A stretch of 64,000 bases of DNA from Oscillospiraceae bacterium (GCA_017405465.1 JAFRAJ010000016.1:1-64000); one strand, 5' to 3'. Positions 49,612 to 59,825 are shown, numbered from the stretch's first letter. Numbers and translations: made by a program. Notes: generated by a model not told the origin, from the letters alone.

Positions 49612-51006
49612 ATGCAGACACCAAAAGAGTTTGCTGAAAGCAACAGAGAAAGATTCCTTAAAGATCTTAAGCGTCTTGTGGACATCAACAGCGTCAGGTC
49701 TGAACCTGTAGAAGGAGCTCCTTACGGGCTGGGAGTCAAGACTGTAGAAGAAGAAACCATGAAGCTGGCTGAGGAACTGGGATTCCAGAAGACCGTTGAC
49801 TGTGAGGGACGTATCGGATATGCACATTACGGCAGCGAAGATAAATTCCTCGGTATCATCGGACATATGGACGTAGTTCCGGTAGGTGACGGGTGGGACA
49901 GCGATCCTTTTGATATGTATGAGAGAGAAGGGTATGTTATGGGACGCGGCACCGGAGATGACAAGGGACCGACTCTGGCAGCTATGTATGCCTGTAAATA
50001 TCTGTTCGACAATAATATACCGCTCAAATACGGCATAAGGCTCCTTATAGGCTGTGATGAGGAGTGCGGTATGAGTGACCTGGATTATTATCTCGAGAAT
50101 TATCAGGAACCCGTGTTCGCATTCACTCCGGATGGAGGGTTCCCTGTAGGACACGGTGAAAAGGGAATCTACCACTCTGATCTGGTATCTCCTGTAATTG
50201 AAGATGGCAAGATCATCTCGATCAAAGGCGGAATGGCTTCGAACGTCGTTCCGGACAGATGCACTGTAGTTCTTAATGCAAAGTATGCCAAAAAGATCCT
50301 TGAGGCAGCTGAAGGCAGGAATGATTATGTGATCACAGTTGCGGACGGAAAAGTCACGGTCACAGCAAAAGGAAAAGCCGCCCATGCAGGCGGCCCCTGG
50401 GGAAGCAATAACGCGAATCTGCTGGCAGTTTCTCTTCTGCTGGATGCAGATATCCTCGAAGGCGAGGAGAAAAAAGCAGCGGTATTTGTCAGTGAAGTCA
50501 TGAAGGATCTGGACGGCGGATTTCTTGGCATTGCGGCTGAAGACGGAAGGTTCGAGAGGAACTCAATCATCGGAGGCATGATAGACCTGACTGATGACGG
50601 AAGACTATGCCTCAATGTCAACAGCAGATACAACACTGCGATCCCTAAAGAAGAGATTGAAAAGAGAGTTGCAGAAAAAGCCGCAGAATACGGTTTTGAA
50701 GTCCGCAATGTTGAGAACAGCGGCCCGTTCTATCTTGAGCCGGACAGCCCTGCAGTAAAACTTATGTGTGATATCTTCAACTCCGTAGCCGGCAGGAACG
50801 ACAGACCTTTCGTAATGAGCGGCGGCACATACGCCAGAAAGATGCATAACGCAGTGTCATTCGGCTGCGAGATGCCGGACGCGGACGACCCCGACTGGGT
50901 CGGGACCGCCCACATGAAGAATGAAGGTATGTCCATTGACCTGCTCATGAAAGCGATAGAGATCTACGCAGAGACTCTCATGAAACTGCAGGAAATCGAT
51001 TTCTGA
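49612..51006 (+). CDS. pepV: M20 family dipeptidase (PepV/Sapep type)
   Basis: 464 residues. A cytosolic di-zinc peptidase. Metal and catalytic residues lie in 'GIIGHMDVVPVGDGW', 'GRGTGDDKGPTLAAMYA', 'GCDEECGMSD', 'FTPDGGFPV' and 'MSGGTYARKMHNAVSFG'. The lid domain lies between about 190 and 390. GGAGG lies seven bases before the ATG. It is convergent with glpK (4 bp between the stops). Confidence 0.93.
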   Translation: MQTPKEFAESNRERFLKDLKRLVDINSVRSEPVEGAPYGLGVKTVEEETMKLAEELGFQKTVDCEGRIGYAHYGSEDKFLGIIGHMDVVPVGDGWDSDPFDMYEREGYVMGRGTGDDKGPTLAAMYACKYLFDNNIPLKYGIRLLIGCDEECGMSDLDYYLENYQEPVFAFTPDGGFPVGHGEKGIYHSDLVSPVIEDGKIISIKGGMASNVVPDRCTVVLNAKYAKKILEAAEGRNDYVITVADGKVTVTAKGKAAHAGGPWGSNNANLLAVSLLLDADILEGEEKKAAVFVSEVMKDLDGGFLGIAAEDGRFERNSIIGGMIDLTDDGRLCLNVNSRYNTAIPKEEIEKRVAEKAAEYGFEVRNVENSGPFYLEPDSPAVKLMCDIFNSVAGRNDRPFVMSGGTYARKMHNAVSFGCEMPDADDPDWVGTAHMKNEGMSIDLLMKAIEIYAETLMKLQEIDF

Positions 51007-51010
51007 TAAT

Positions 51011-52495
51011 CTATTTTGCCCACCCGTTCGAGCGCTCGACTGCACGGTCAAATCCGGCAGTCAGGCGCTCTCTTTTTTCGGCGTCGATGGAAGGAGAGAA
51101 AGTCTTCTCTATTGACCATCTGGACTTGAGTTCATCTTCATCTTTCCATACGCCTACTGCTAGGCCTGCAAGGCAGGCTGCGCCTAGAGCAGTCGTTTCC
51201 AGTGTCATAGGCCGTATAATATCAATTCCAGTTATATCTGACTGGAACTGCATCAGGAAATTGTTCGCGCTGGCTCCGCCGTCTACTTTAAGCTCTGTCA
51301 GCTTGTACCCTATATCAGCTTCCATAGCATGAAGGACGGAGTTGGTCTGATATGCAATTGATTCCAGACAGGCCCTTATGATGTGGTTGCGGTTCGTGCC
51401 TCTGGTAAGGCCTACGATCGTGCCTCGTGCGTACATGTCCCAGTACGGAGCTCCAAGTCCTGTAAACGCGGGGACTACATAGACTCCTGCTGTGTCCGGA
51501 ACTTTTTCTGCATAGAACTCTGTATCTGCAGCAGTCTCAACGAGACCGAGCTCGTCTCTCAGCCACTGAACTACTGCTCCAGCAACAAAGACACTTCCTT
51601 CCAGGGCATACGCGACTTTGTCAGGACCGGTGGCAGCGACTGTAGTGACCAGACCGTTTTCACTGTAAACAATGTCGCTTCCGATGTTCATAAGTGTGAA
51701 GCAGCCGGTGCCGTAAGTGTTCTTGGCGTCTCCCTTGTTGAAGCAGGTCTGGCCGTAAAGAGCGCTCTGCTGATCTCCGGCGATCCCGGCAATGGGGATA
51801 CTGACTCCGTTCAGGTCCATATAACCGTAGATCTCGCTGCTGGATCTGACTTCTGGAAGCATTGATGCCGGTATATCCAGTTCGTCCAGAAGCTTCTTAT
51901 CCCAGCACTGATTTCTGATATCATACAGCATGGTTCTGGAAGCATTGGTGCGGTCGGTCATATGGACTTTCCCGTCTGTGAATTTATACAGCAGCCAGCT
52001 GTCTATAGTTCCGCAGATAAGGTCACCGCGCTCCGCCTTTTCTCTGGCGCCTGGTACATTGTCGAGGATCCATTTGATCTTTGTTCCGGAGAAATATGCA
52101 TCTATGAGAAGCCCTGTAGTCTGTCTTATATAATCTGAGAGTCCTTTTCTTTCGAGTTCTTCACATATCTCAGCTGTCCGTCTGCACTGCCATACTATGG
52201 CATTACATACAGGAACTCCGGTATGACGGTCCCATACGACTACCGTCTCGCGCTGGTTGGTGATGCCTATGGCAGCGATGTCATGAACATCTATTCCGCT
52301 TTTCGTCACTACTTCATTCATGACAGAAAGCTGTGTCAGATAGATCTCTATGGCGTCATGCTCTACCCATCCTTCCTTGGGATAGTACTGAGTGAACTCC
52401 CTCTGTGAAACTGCGACTATCTTCTGGTTCTCATCGAACAGTATCGCTCTGGAACTCGTTGTTCCCTGATCGGCTGCAAGTATGTATCTGGGCAT
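51011..52495 (-). CDS. glpK: Glycerol kinase
   Basis: 494 residues, FGGY family, making glycerol 3-phosphate. The start '[18 protein letters not shown]', '[17 protein letters not shown]', '[13 protein letters not shown]', '[12 protein letters not shown]'-like '[11 protein letters not shown]', and '[20 protein letters not shown]' (in parts) are glycerol kinase signatures. The ATG at 52495 has CGGAGG eight bases upstream; the frame is open a further 56 codons but has no other site. No glycerol transporter or glpD adjoins it. Confidence 0.95.
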   Translation of the reverse strand: MPRYILAADQGTTSSRAILFDENQKIVAVSQREFTQYYPKEGWVEHDAIEIYLTQLSVMNEVVTKSGIDVHDIAAIGITNQRETVVVWDRHTGVPVCNAIVWQCRRTAEICEELERKGLSDYIRQTTGLLIDAYFSGTKIKWILDNVPGAREKAERGDLICGTIDSWLLYKFTDGKVHMTDRTNASRTMLYDIRNQCWDKKLLDELDIPASMLPEVRSSSEIYGYMDLNGVSIPIAGIAGDQQSALYGQTCFNKGDAKNTYGTGCFTLMNIGSDIVYSENGLVTTVAATGPDKVAYALEGSVFVAGAVVQWLRDELGLVETAADTEFYAEKVPDTAGVYVVPAFTGLGAPYWDMYARGTIVGLTRGTNRNHIIRACLESIAYQTNSVLHAMEADIGYKLTELKVDGGASANNFLMQFQSDITGIDIIRPMTLETTALGAACLAGLAVGVWKDEDELKSRWSIEKTFSPSIDAEKRERLTAGFDRAVERSNGWAK

Positions 52496-52709
52496 GATAT
52501 ACCTCCGTATACAGGATTGATCCTGATAGTTTTCACATAAGATTTTGGCACAAATAGCATGGCAATCCAATACTTGGAGGAAGTGTTGTGTATTTCCGAC
52601 AAACACTCTGTGCATGTTGCCGAAAACAAAATAACAGCACTGCTTAATGATAAATGTCCGCACTGTGTATGGTAGAATTCGTTACAGCAAATAGATCGGG
52701 ATCTATATT

Positions 52710-53459
52710 ATGGAATATACGAAAAAGAATGCTGAGACCATTGACCGATGGGTGGAAGAAGGCTGGCAGTGGGGAATACCGATCACTCATGAGGAGTATC
52801 TGAGAGCAAAAGAAGGGGAGGTCAGTGTACTGCTGACTCCTGTGAAAACGGTACCGAGAGAGTGGTTCGGTGACATAAAAGACAGAAAGATACTGGGACT
52901 GGCGTCAGGCGGAGGACAGCAGATGCCCGTGTTCTGTGCAAACGGAGCGCGGTGCACGATAATGGATATATCTGACAGACAGCTGGAAAGCGAGAGAACC
53001 GTTGCAGCCAGGGAAGGATACTCGATAGAGATCATCAAAGGTGATATGACGGATAGATTTCCCTTTCAGGATGAGTGCTTTGATCTGATATTCCATCCGG
53101 TATCAAACTGCTATGTAAAGGATGTTCAGCATGTCTGGAATGAGTGCTTCCGTGTCCTGAAGCCCGGCGGGATACTGCTCTGCGGACTGGATAACGGAAT
53201 CAACTATATCTTTGACGATGACGGGACGAAACTGGTGAACAGTCTTCCGTTTGATCCGCTGTCAGATCCGGAGAAGATGAAAGAACTGGAAGAGACCGAC
53301 TCCGGAGTACAATTTTCCCACACAGCTGAAGAACAGATCGGAGGCCAGCTCAAAGCCGGATTCCGGCTGACAGATCTTTATGAAGATACGAACGGAGAGG
53401 GAAGACTCCACGAATATAACATACCTACCTTCTACGCTACGCGTGCTGAGAAACCATAA
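52710..53459 (+). CDS. Class I SAM-dependent methyltransferase
   Basis: 249 residues, soluble. Motif I is 'ILGLASGGGQQMPVF', motif II 'CTIMDISDRQLE', then 'IEIIKGDMTDRFPFQDECFD' (in parts) and the post-motif 'FRVLKPGGILLCGLDNG'. This is the Methyltransf_11 type acting on a small molecule or lipid; the substrate is not evident. Divergent from glpK, separated by 214 bp that carry an inverted-repeat-like stretch near 52590-52612. Confidence 0.85.
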   Translation: MEYTKKNAETIDRWVEEGWQWGIPITHEEYLRAKEGEVSVLLTPVKTVPREWFGDIKDRKILGLASGGGQQMPVFCANGARCTIMDISDRQLESERTVAAREGYSIEIIKGDMTDRFPFQDECFDLIFHPVSNCYVKDVQHVWNECFRVLKPGGILLCGLDNGINYIFDDDGTKLVNSLPFDPLSDPEKMKELEETDSGVQFSHTAEEQIGGQLKAGFRLTDLYEDTNGEGRLHEYNIPTFYATRAEKP

Positions 53460-53524
53460 ACAAAGTCAAACTATGCTGTTATAAACAGTAGATATAAACT
53501 TACAATTTGATTCAGGAGGAAACA

Positions 53525-54337
53525 ATGGCAAATCTGACTTTTGACATCCGCTCCAGAGCTCTAGGAAAAGAGACGAAATTCAATGTCGTACTTCCGGAAA
53601 ACTGCGAGAAACCGGAAAACGGCTGGAAGACCCTTTATTTGCTCCACGGCTGGAGCGACAACTACAGCACATGGATGAATCAGACTTCGATCGAGCGCTA
53701 TGCACTCAAGAGGAACATCGCGGTCATAATGCCTGACGGTGAATTCGGATTCTGGAATGATATGGCAGACGGGATCAAGTATTTCACTTTCGTAACTGAA
53801 GAACTCCCGCAGATCTGCAGCAAGTATTTCGGATGCTCTACGCGCCGTGAAGACGTAGCTATCGCAGGACTTTCCATGGGCGGACTGGGATCGCTTTCCA
53901 TCGGACTTTCCAGACCTGATCTGTATATGGGGATCATCTGCCTTTCAGCTGCGAACTGGCCAAACAATATGTTCCATGAACAGTATGATTCAGGAAGGAT
54001 GGCTCCGGGCTGGCTTGCTGGTATGAAGAGGATATACGGAGATATATTCCCGAATCTTGAGGGAACAGAATATGACTGCTTCGTAAAAGCTGACCGTATC
54101 GTGGCGAATGGCGGTCCTTTCCCGGTGCTCTATCATTACTGCGGTCTTGAGGAGACTGACCTTCTCAGACATTCAAACATCATGAAGGACAAGTTCCTCG
54201 CTTACGAAGGCAACCCTTTCAACTACACGCTCTCGACATATCACGGAGTACATAACTGGGACGCATGGGATGCGGTGATCTGCGAGGCTATGGATTACAT
54301 CGGATTCAAGGAAGTCGAATGGAGACCGATGTTCTGA
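53525..54337 (+). CDS. Esterase (EstA/esterase D type alpha/beta hydrolase)
   Basis: 270 residues, no signal peptide. The nucleophile elbow 'IAGLSMGGLGSLS' and the oxyanion stretch 'LYLLHGWSDNYSTW' are typical of the putative-esterase family (tributyrin esterase, S-formylglutathione hydrolase relatives). The histidine is in 'STYHGVHNWDAWD'. The ATG at 53525 has AGGAGG upstream; the frame is open to 53507. Probably monocistronic, with a terminator at 54369. Confidence 0.88.
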   Translation: MANLTFDIRSRALGKETKFNVVLPENCEKPENGWKTLYLLHGWSDNYSTWMNQTSIERYALKRNIAVIMPDGEFGFWNDMADGIKYFTFVTEELPQICSKYFGCSTRREDVAIAGLSMGGLGSLSIGLSRPDLYMGIICLSAANWPNNMFHEQYDSGRMAPGWLAGMKRIYGDIFPNLEGTEYDCFVKADRIVANGGPFPVLYHYCGLEETDLLRHSNIMKDKFLAYEGNPFNYTLSTYHGVHNWDAWDAVICEAMDYIGFKEVEWRPMF

Positions 54338-54368
54338 TAAGCTCCAACAGAAAAACAAACTGATATAG

Positions 54369-54404
54369 GCAGACAGAGACATTGCAGATGCTCTGTCTGC
54401 TTTT
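54369..54404 (+). terminator. Terminator after the esterase gene
   Basis: GCAGACAGAG (54369-54378) pairs with CTCTGTCTGC (54391-54400), followed by TTTTG. Confidence 0.85.
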
Positions 54405-54413
54405 GTTCAGGAC

Positions 54414-54442
54414 AAAAAAACAGCCCGCCTCATGCGGGCTGT
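54414..54442 (-). terminator. Terminator of the nucleoside transporter operon
   Basis: ACAGCCCGC (54420-54428) pairs with GCGGGCTGT (54434-54442); on the leftward transcript T7 follows. Confidence 0.9.
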
Positions 54443-54460
54443 TTAATGTAAAAGTGTTGA

Positions 54461-55447
54461 TCAGCGGTCTTCTCTGAAGAAGGAAAGACCCAGTGATTCA
54501 GGCGGCTGATTCTCACGTCTGTTCTTAACGCTGGAGATTACAAGAACTACGACAGTGAACACGTAGGGGATCATCTTGTACAGTTCCTTAAGTGAGAGGT
54601 TCATTCCGGAAGGAATGTACAGATACAGGATGTAAAGGCCACCGAAAAGAATGGATGAAAGGATGCCCAGTGTCGGTCTCCATACCGTGAAGATTACCAG
54701 TGCGATGGCGAGCCATCCGCGGTCTCCGAATCCGTCGTTTGACCAGATGCCGTTGGCATAGTCCATAACATAATAGAGACCTCCGAGACCCGCGATCATG
54801 CTTCCGATACAGGTAGCGATGTATTTATATCTGGTGACATTGATGCCTGCGGCATCTGCAGTGCTGGGGTTCTCTCCGACAGCTCTCAGATGAAGGCCTG
54901 TCTGTGTGCGGTTGAGGAAATATGATACGCAAAGCGCAATAATGATCGCAAGATATGCCAGAAAACCGTATTTGAGGAACATATTCCCGAATACACCGAA
55001 CTTATCAGCGAACGGAAGGTTTTTGCGGAAACAGATGCTTGTCGCAGACAGGGAGATATTCGGTACTTCAGCGCCTGTCAGTTTTATGAGCGATCCGCCG
55101 AAGAAGTTTCCGATACCTACTCCGAAAGTGGTAAGTGCAAGACCGGTGACGTTCTGGTTGGCTCTGAGAGTGATGGTGAGGAAGGAATAGATGAGCCCCA
55201 TAATCAGAGAGCCGGCAAGGGATGCCAGGAACGGGATCAGAACTGCAAGAAAAGGATTGAAGTTTGAGGTGTTCTGTTCGTAGAGGAAAGCCCCGATGAC
55301 TCCGCTGATACCGCCGACATACATGATGCCGGGAATACCGAGGTTGAGGTTTCCTGCCTTTTCTGTCAGAGTTTCACCTGTGCTTCCGAAAAGAAGTGGG
55401 ATGCCCTGAGCAACTGCTCTGGGGAAGAATACTGTGATGTCAAACAT
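54461..55447 (-). CDS. BMP-type nucleoside ABC transporter, permease subunit (NupQ/YufQ-like)
   Basis: 328 residues, about eight to ten membrane segments, branched-chain-type (BPD_transp_2) permease. 'LFGSTGETLTEKAGNLNLGIPGIM' (in parts) and 'LHLRAVGENPSTADAAGIN' are the signatures of the guanosine/nucleoside permeases found with BMP lipoproteins. It begins 1 bp after the other permease and is the last gene of the operon. Confidence 0.88.
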   Translation of the reverse strand: MFDITVFFPRAVAQGIPLLFGSTGETLTEKAGNLNLGIPGIMYVGGISGVIGAFLYEQNTSNFNPFLAVLIPFLASLAGSLIMGLIYSFLTITLRANQNVTGLALTTFGVGIGNFFGGSLIKLTGAEVPNISLSATSICFRKNLPFADKFGVFGNMFLKYGFLAYLAIIIALCVSYFLNRTQTGLHLRAVGENPSTADAAGINVTRYKYIATCIGSMIAGLGGLYYVMDYANGIWSNDGFGDRGWLAIALVIFTVWRPTLGILSSILFGGLYILYLYIPSGMNLSLKELYKMIPYVFTVVVLVISSVKNRRENQPPESLGLSFFREDR

Positions 55448-55448
55448 G

Positions 55449-56558
55449 TTATTCCTGCTCCTTTCCAGCTTCGGTATTTGCTGATCTCCTGATCCTGTAT
55501 GATACGAAGAACTCGCTTCCTATCAGGAAGAAAAGGATTATTCCGGTGAGAATGGATGAGAAAGACTGGTTCAGCGTGAAGGCCGAAGATATCTCGATGG
55601 CACCGCGTTCCAGGAATATTATCAGGAAGCTGGTGGCGATCATTGCGATGGGGTTGAACTGGGCAAGCCATGAGACCATTACTGCAGTGAATCCCTGTCC
55701 GCCTGTCAGTGTGGTCGTAAGAGTGTGGTTAATGCCCGACACGAGAAGGAATCCTACGATTCCTGCCATCGCACCGGATAAGGCCATAGTCCTGACGATG
55801 ACCTTTTTAACATCAATGCCGATATATCTTGCTGTATTGGTGCTCTCACCTACGACGGTGAGTTCATATCCGTGTTTGCTGTAGCGTATATACGCGTAGA
55901 TGAAGACTGTCATAAGAGCAGCAGTCAGAATACTGAATACATATTTGCTTCCGAACAGCTGCGGGAACCAGCCTATCTCAGAGCTCTGATTTATGATGCC
56001 GATCTGGCCGGAGCCTTTAGGTACCTCCCATCTCACTATGAAGTAAGCGACTATCTGTGTTGCTATATAGTTGAGCATCAGAGTGAACAGTGTCTCGTTT
56101 GTGTTGAACTGCGCCTTGAAGAACGCAGGAATGACCGCCCACAGAGCTCCTGCGGCTACAGACAGGACAAGCATGACTATGATAAGCAGCCAGTTGGGAA
56201 GCTTGTCGGACAGTTTGATCATGCAGGCTGCCGAAGCCAGTGAAGCCATGAGGATCTGCCCGTCGGCGCCTTCGTTCCAGAACTTCATAAGGAAAGAGGG
56301 AGTCACTGCAAGAGAGATACAAAGCAGAACCGCGATATTCTGGGCAGTGATCCACATCTTTCTCGGAGTGCCGAAGGAGCCGTAGAACATGGTTGAGATA
56401 AAGCTTGCCGGATCCACACCTGTGATTATCATCGTAAGAAGTGCACAGACCAGGAATGCTGCCACGACAGACAGCAGTCTGATGATCAGGCTCTGATGCC
56501 AGGGAAGGGAAGCACGTTTTTCTATGTGGAAACGAGTACCTAAACTTTTCTTCTGCAT
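55449..56558 (-). CDS. BMP-type nucleoside ABC transporter, permease subunit (NupP/YufP-like)
   Basis: 369 residues with about nine membrane segments. 'ALLTMIITGVDPASFISTMFYGSF' (in parts), 'FWNEGADGQILMASLAS' and 'GYELTVVGESTNTARYIGI' identify the partner permease of the BMP transporters. Its start overlaps the ATPase stop by one base. With the downstream permease it forms the membrane channel. Confidence 0.88.
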   Translation of the reverse strand: MQKKSLGTRFHIEKRASLPWHQSLIIRLLSVVAAFLVCALLTMIITGVDPASFISTMFYGSFGTPRKMWITAQNIAVLLCISLAVTPSFLMKFWNEGADGQILMASLASAACMIKLSDKLPNWLLIIVMLVLSVAAGALWAVIPAFFKAQFNTNETLFTLMLNYIATQIVAYFIVRWEVPKGSGQIGIINQSSEIGWFPQLFGSKYVFSILTAALMTVFIYAYIRYSKHGYELTVVGESTNTARYIGIDVKKVIVRTMALSGAMAGIVGFLLVSGINHTLTTTLTGGQGFTAVMVSWLAQFNPIAMIATSFLIIFLERGAIEISSAFTLNQSFSSILTGIILFFLIGSEFFVSYRIRRSANTEAGKEQE

Positions 56559-58087
56559 CAGCCGGTACCTCCGAGTTTCGTCATCATGAGACCGATAGAG
56601 TTCTTTTCCGCTTTCCTGCCTTCTACGATGCCGCTGACTTTACCGTCGCACAGTACCAGTATCCTGTCGGAAAGTTCAAGGAGAACGTCAAGATCTTCTC
56701 CGACGTATATGACGGCAACGCCGTTCATCTTCTGTTTGTTTATTAGATCATAAATGGTATATGAGGAGTTCGTATCAAGCCCTCTGACCGCATAGGCAGT
56801 AAGCAGTACCTTGGGGGCAGAGGAGATCTCACGTCCCACGAGGATCTTCTGGATATTCCCTCCCGAAAGTTTCCTTACCGGTGTCGCGACACTGGGGGTG
56901 ACGACCTCAAGTTCTTCCACGACACGCTCTGCAAGCCTGCGCGGATCCTTTCTGTTGAGGAATGCGGATCTCCCGCTTCTGAATGAACGGAGCATCATGT
57001 TGGCGGAGATATCCATATTGCCGACCAGACCCATACCGAGCCTGTCTTCCGGAACGAATGAGAGCGTGACACCCATGTTGGCGATGGAGAGAGGATCTTT
57101 TCCGATGAGCTCTTCCTTTGAACCGTCGTCATTGATGTAACTGATGGAGCCCGATTCAGTAGGCTGGAGCCCGGCTATCGCCTCAAGAAGCTCTTTCTGT
57201 CCGCTGCCTGAGATGCCGGCGATACCGAGTATCTCACCGCTGTAGGCGGTGAAGGATACATCTTCCAGTTTGAGGACACCTTCTTCATTTCGGACAGTAA
57301 GTCCGTTTACTTCTATCCTGGGCTTTGGATCTACAGGATCAGGTCTGTCGATGCTCAGTGAGACCGGATGGCCGACGAGCATATTCGTCATCTCCTGTGC
57401 GTTGGTCATTGATGTGAGCATGTCGCCGACGAATCTGCCCTGACGGAGTATGGCAACGCGGTCTGAGAGTTCCTCGACCTCATTCATCTTGTGAGTGATT
57501 ATCACGATGGCTTTTCCGCTGTCTCTCATATTCCGGAGGATAGTGAAGAGCTTCTCGGTCTCCTGAGGAGTCAGAACAGCAGTAGGCTCATCCAGGATCA
57601 GTATATCGGCTCCGCGGTATAGCGCCTTAAGGATCTCGACGGTCTGTTTCTGCGAGACTGACATGTCATAGACTTTCTGCATGGGATCAAGCTCAAAGCC
57701 GTAGTCACTGCAGAGCTGTCTAGTCCTTTCGCAGACAGCCTGTATATCAAGTTTTCCGGGCTGCTTGACACCGAGAATGATGTTCTCAGCGGCAGTCAGG
57801 ACTTCCACCAGCTTGTAGTGCTGATGTATCATGCCGATTCCATACTCGAAAGCCTCTTTCGGCGAACGGATGCTGACTTCTTCATCATTTATATAGATGT
57901 GTCCTTCATCAGGACAGTAGATGCCGGAAAGGATATTCATAAGAGTAGTCTTTCCGCTCCCGTTCTCTCCGAGCAGAGCAAGGATCTCGCCTTTGTAGAT
58001 ATCGAGCCATACTTTGTCATTCGCCATTACAGGACCGAATGATTTGGATATGTCCCTCATCTTGACGGCTATTTTCTTATCTGTCAC
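56558..58087 (-). CDS. BMP-type nucleoside ABC transporter, double ATP-binding protein (NupO/YufO-like)
   Basis: 509 residues with two ABC domains. The first has Walker A 'GENGSGKTTL', signature 'DMSVSQKQTVEIL' and Walker B 'ILILDEPTAVLTPQE'. The second has 'GISGSGQKELLEAI' and 'KLSGGNIQKILVGREI', followed by 'VLLTAYAVRGLD', where the usual acidic residues of Walker B are replaced, as is common for the second domain of this class. It starts at GTG 58087 behind GGAGG. Confidence 0.9.
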   Translation of the reverse strand: MTDKKIAVKMRDISKSFGPVMANDKVWLDIYKGEILALLGENGSGKTTLMNILSGIYCPDEGHIYINDEEVSIRSPKEAFEYGIGMIHQHYKLVEVLTAAENIILGVKQPGKLDIQAVCERTRQLCSDYGFELDPMQKVYDMSVSQKQTVEILKALYRGADILILDEPTAVLTPQETEKLFTILRNMRDSGKAIVIITHKMNEVEELSDRVAILRQGRFVGDMLTSMTNAQEMTNMLVGHPVSLSIDRPDPVDPKPRIEVNGLTVRNEEGVLKLEDVSFTAYSGEILGIAGISGSGQKELLEAIAGLQPTESGSISYINDDGSKEELIGKDPLSIANMGVTLSFVPEDRLGMGLVGNMDISANMMLRSFRSGRSAFLNRKDPRRLAERVVEELEVVTPSVATPVRKLSGGNIQKILVGREISSAPKVLLTAYAVRGLDTNSSYTIYDLINKQKMNGVAVIYVGEDLDVLLELSDRILVLCDGKVSGIVEGRKAEKNSIGLMMTKLGGTG

Positions 58088-58129
58088 GGTTTTCCTCCAA
58101 AATAACAAATCCATTGCCGGAAACAGCAG

Positions 58130-58199
58130 CCTGAAACGTAGTTTTCAGGTTCCTGTCTTCGTCAATGAAGACAGGAAGTCCCCAGTGATGGGGACTTCC
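58130..58199 (-). other. Three overlapping hairpins between the binding-protein and ATPase genes
   Basis: CCTGAAA/TTTCAGG (near 58130-58149), TTCCTGTCTTC/GAAGACAGGAA (58150-58177) and GGAAGTCCCC/GGGGACTTCC (58174-58199) occur in succession. The last two share the GGAA bases, so only one can form fully at a time. They likely protect the abundant binding-protein message and lower expression of the transporter body. Confidence 0.6.
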
Positions 58200-58215
58200 T
58201 TGATCATCTTAAAGA

Positions 58216-59418
58216 TTAGAAAGCGGTATCGAGAAGCGTGATGCCGTCGATCTGAAGATCGAAATAGGGGGCGGAACGCTTTGCGGACTCGTTGAAGTAG
58301 CCGTTCTCGATGACTTCGGTGTCGGGTGTGTAGGCAGGATCTGTATCAACATCAGCGAGGTAGCTGGTGAGGGTCTCGCCGCCGACTGTGAAAGTGGCTG
58401 TATCGAAGACATGAAGTGTGCCGGCCTCAAGAGCCTTCTTGGTGGTCTCGATGGCTTCGTTCGTTCCAGCAGCTGCTGCCTTGTCGTTGACCTCTGTGAG
58501 GACGACAGAACCGGTAGCGATTGTGCCGGTGTAGTCGGTGGGCAGGGACTTGCCGTTCATCTTGCTCTCGATAGCGAGCTTGAAGTAGGGAGTCCAGTCG
58601 ATGCGGGAAGAGACGATGAAGGTGTTGGGGCAGGATGCTACTGTGCTTCCGTTGTAGGAAACATCCGGTACGCCGCGGTTCTCGCAGGCTGTCGGAGCGC
58701 CCATGGAGTCAGCATGCTGGCTGATGAGCTTGCAGTTGCGGTCCATAAGGGTGTTTGCGCCTTCCTTCTCGGCGGTCTCATCGTACCAGGAACCGGTGAA
58801 GGTGACTTCCATTGTGGCGCTGGGGCATACGGAGCGGGCACCGAGGAAGAATGAGGTGTAACCGGAGATAACTTCAGCATATGTGAAGGCGCCGATGTAA
58901 CCGATCTTGGCTTCTTCTGCGGTGAACTCGCCGTTGGCGATCATCTCATTGAGCTTCATACCAGCGGCAACGCCGGCGAGGTATCTGCCTTCATAGATGG
59001 ACGCGAAAGCATTGAAGTAGTTGGGAAGATTCTCTGTGTGAGCCTTTGTTCCTGTTGCATGGCAGAACCAGACATCGGGGAATTCCTTGGCTGCGGAGAT
59101 CATGAAGTCTTCATGGCCAAAGCTGTCGGCGAAGACGATCGAGCATCCGGAGTCAGCGAGCTCAGCGGCTGTCTCATAGCACTTCTCTGTCTCAGGAACG
59201 TTCGTGCGGAGAACATAGTCTACACCAAGAGCTTCACAGGCTGCGACGGCAGCGTTGATGAAGTTGAGGTCGTAGGTGGAGTTCTCATCATGCAGGAAGA
59301 TGAAGCCGACTTTGAATTTGGGGGCTTCGGGGGTCTCATCCTCTTCCTGTTTCTTTCCGCAGGATACCAGGGAAAGGCTGAGGACGAGGATCATCATGAT
59401 TGCGAAGAACTTTTTCAT
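58216..59418 (-). CDS. BMP family nucleoside-binding lipoprotein
   Basis: 400 residues. The lipoprotein signal 'FAIMMILVLSLSLVSCGKKQ' has its cysteine at residue 20. The mature part follows the BMP/Med fold: 'KVGFIFLHDENSTYDLNFINA' (in parts), 'DSGCSIVFADSFGHEDFM', 'YLAGVAAGMKLNE', 'GYIGAFTYAEVISGYTSFFLGA' (in parts). It captures nucleosides for the permease. The ATG at 59418 has GGAGG five bases upstream. Confidence 0.9.
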   Translation of the reverse strand: MKKFFAIMMILVLSLSLVSCGKKQEEDETPEAPKFKVGFIFLHDENSTYDLNFINAAVAACEALGVDYVLRTNVPETEKCYETAAELADSGCSIVFADSFGHEDFMISAAKEFPDVWFCHATGTKAHTENLPNYFNAFASIYEGRYLAGVAAGMKLNEMIANGEFTAEEAKIGYIGAFTYAEVISGYTSFFLGARSVCPSATMEVTFTGSWYDETAEKEGANTLMDRNCKLISQHADSMGAPTACENRGVPDVSYNGSTVASCPNTFIVSSRIDWTPYFKLAIESKMNGKSLPTDYTGTIATGSVVLTEVNDKAAAAGTNEAIETTKKALEAGTLHVFDTATFTVGGETLTSYLADVDTDPAYTPDTEVIENGYFNESAKRSAPYFDLQIDGITLLDTAF

Positions 59419-59523
59419 TTTTTCCTCCATATATTGTCAAATTGACTTACCAAAGGGATATATCCTAACCGCAGTTGCGGCTGATAACCGGACCGTTTTA
59501 GCATTCAGTTGTCCGCTAAAAAA

Positions 59524-59551
59524 GGAAAAAGCCCGCAGGGAAGCGCAGGCT
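59524..59551 (-). terminator. Attenuator-like terminator in the leader of the nucleoside transporter operon
   Basis: On the leftward transcript AGCCTGC pairs with GCGGGCT (one G-U pair), followed by TTTTTCC. It lies about 105 bp before the binding-protein start, which suggests regulated read-through by an RNA element or protein. Confidence 0.6.
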
Positions 59552-59825
59552 CATTTTCAGTTAGAAGTATGGCTGTAAAAGGAGTGTACGGTATGGAATC
59601 CGTAAAAAACAGGCATGGGCAGCCACCTCATCTGATGTCGATTTGTCCTATCAATATTTTGCCATACGCCAGTTTCCAACGCAAGGAAAATGGACATCCG
59701 GCTCTTTTGAAGATTTTGTGCAAAACGACTGCTCTTTTGTGCATTTTATCCAAACAGTGATCGAATGGTAACAAAAGAGCGAAAAAAGAGGAACGGAGGA
59801 GAGTTGATATCGTACCGGCTGAAAG

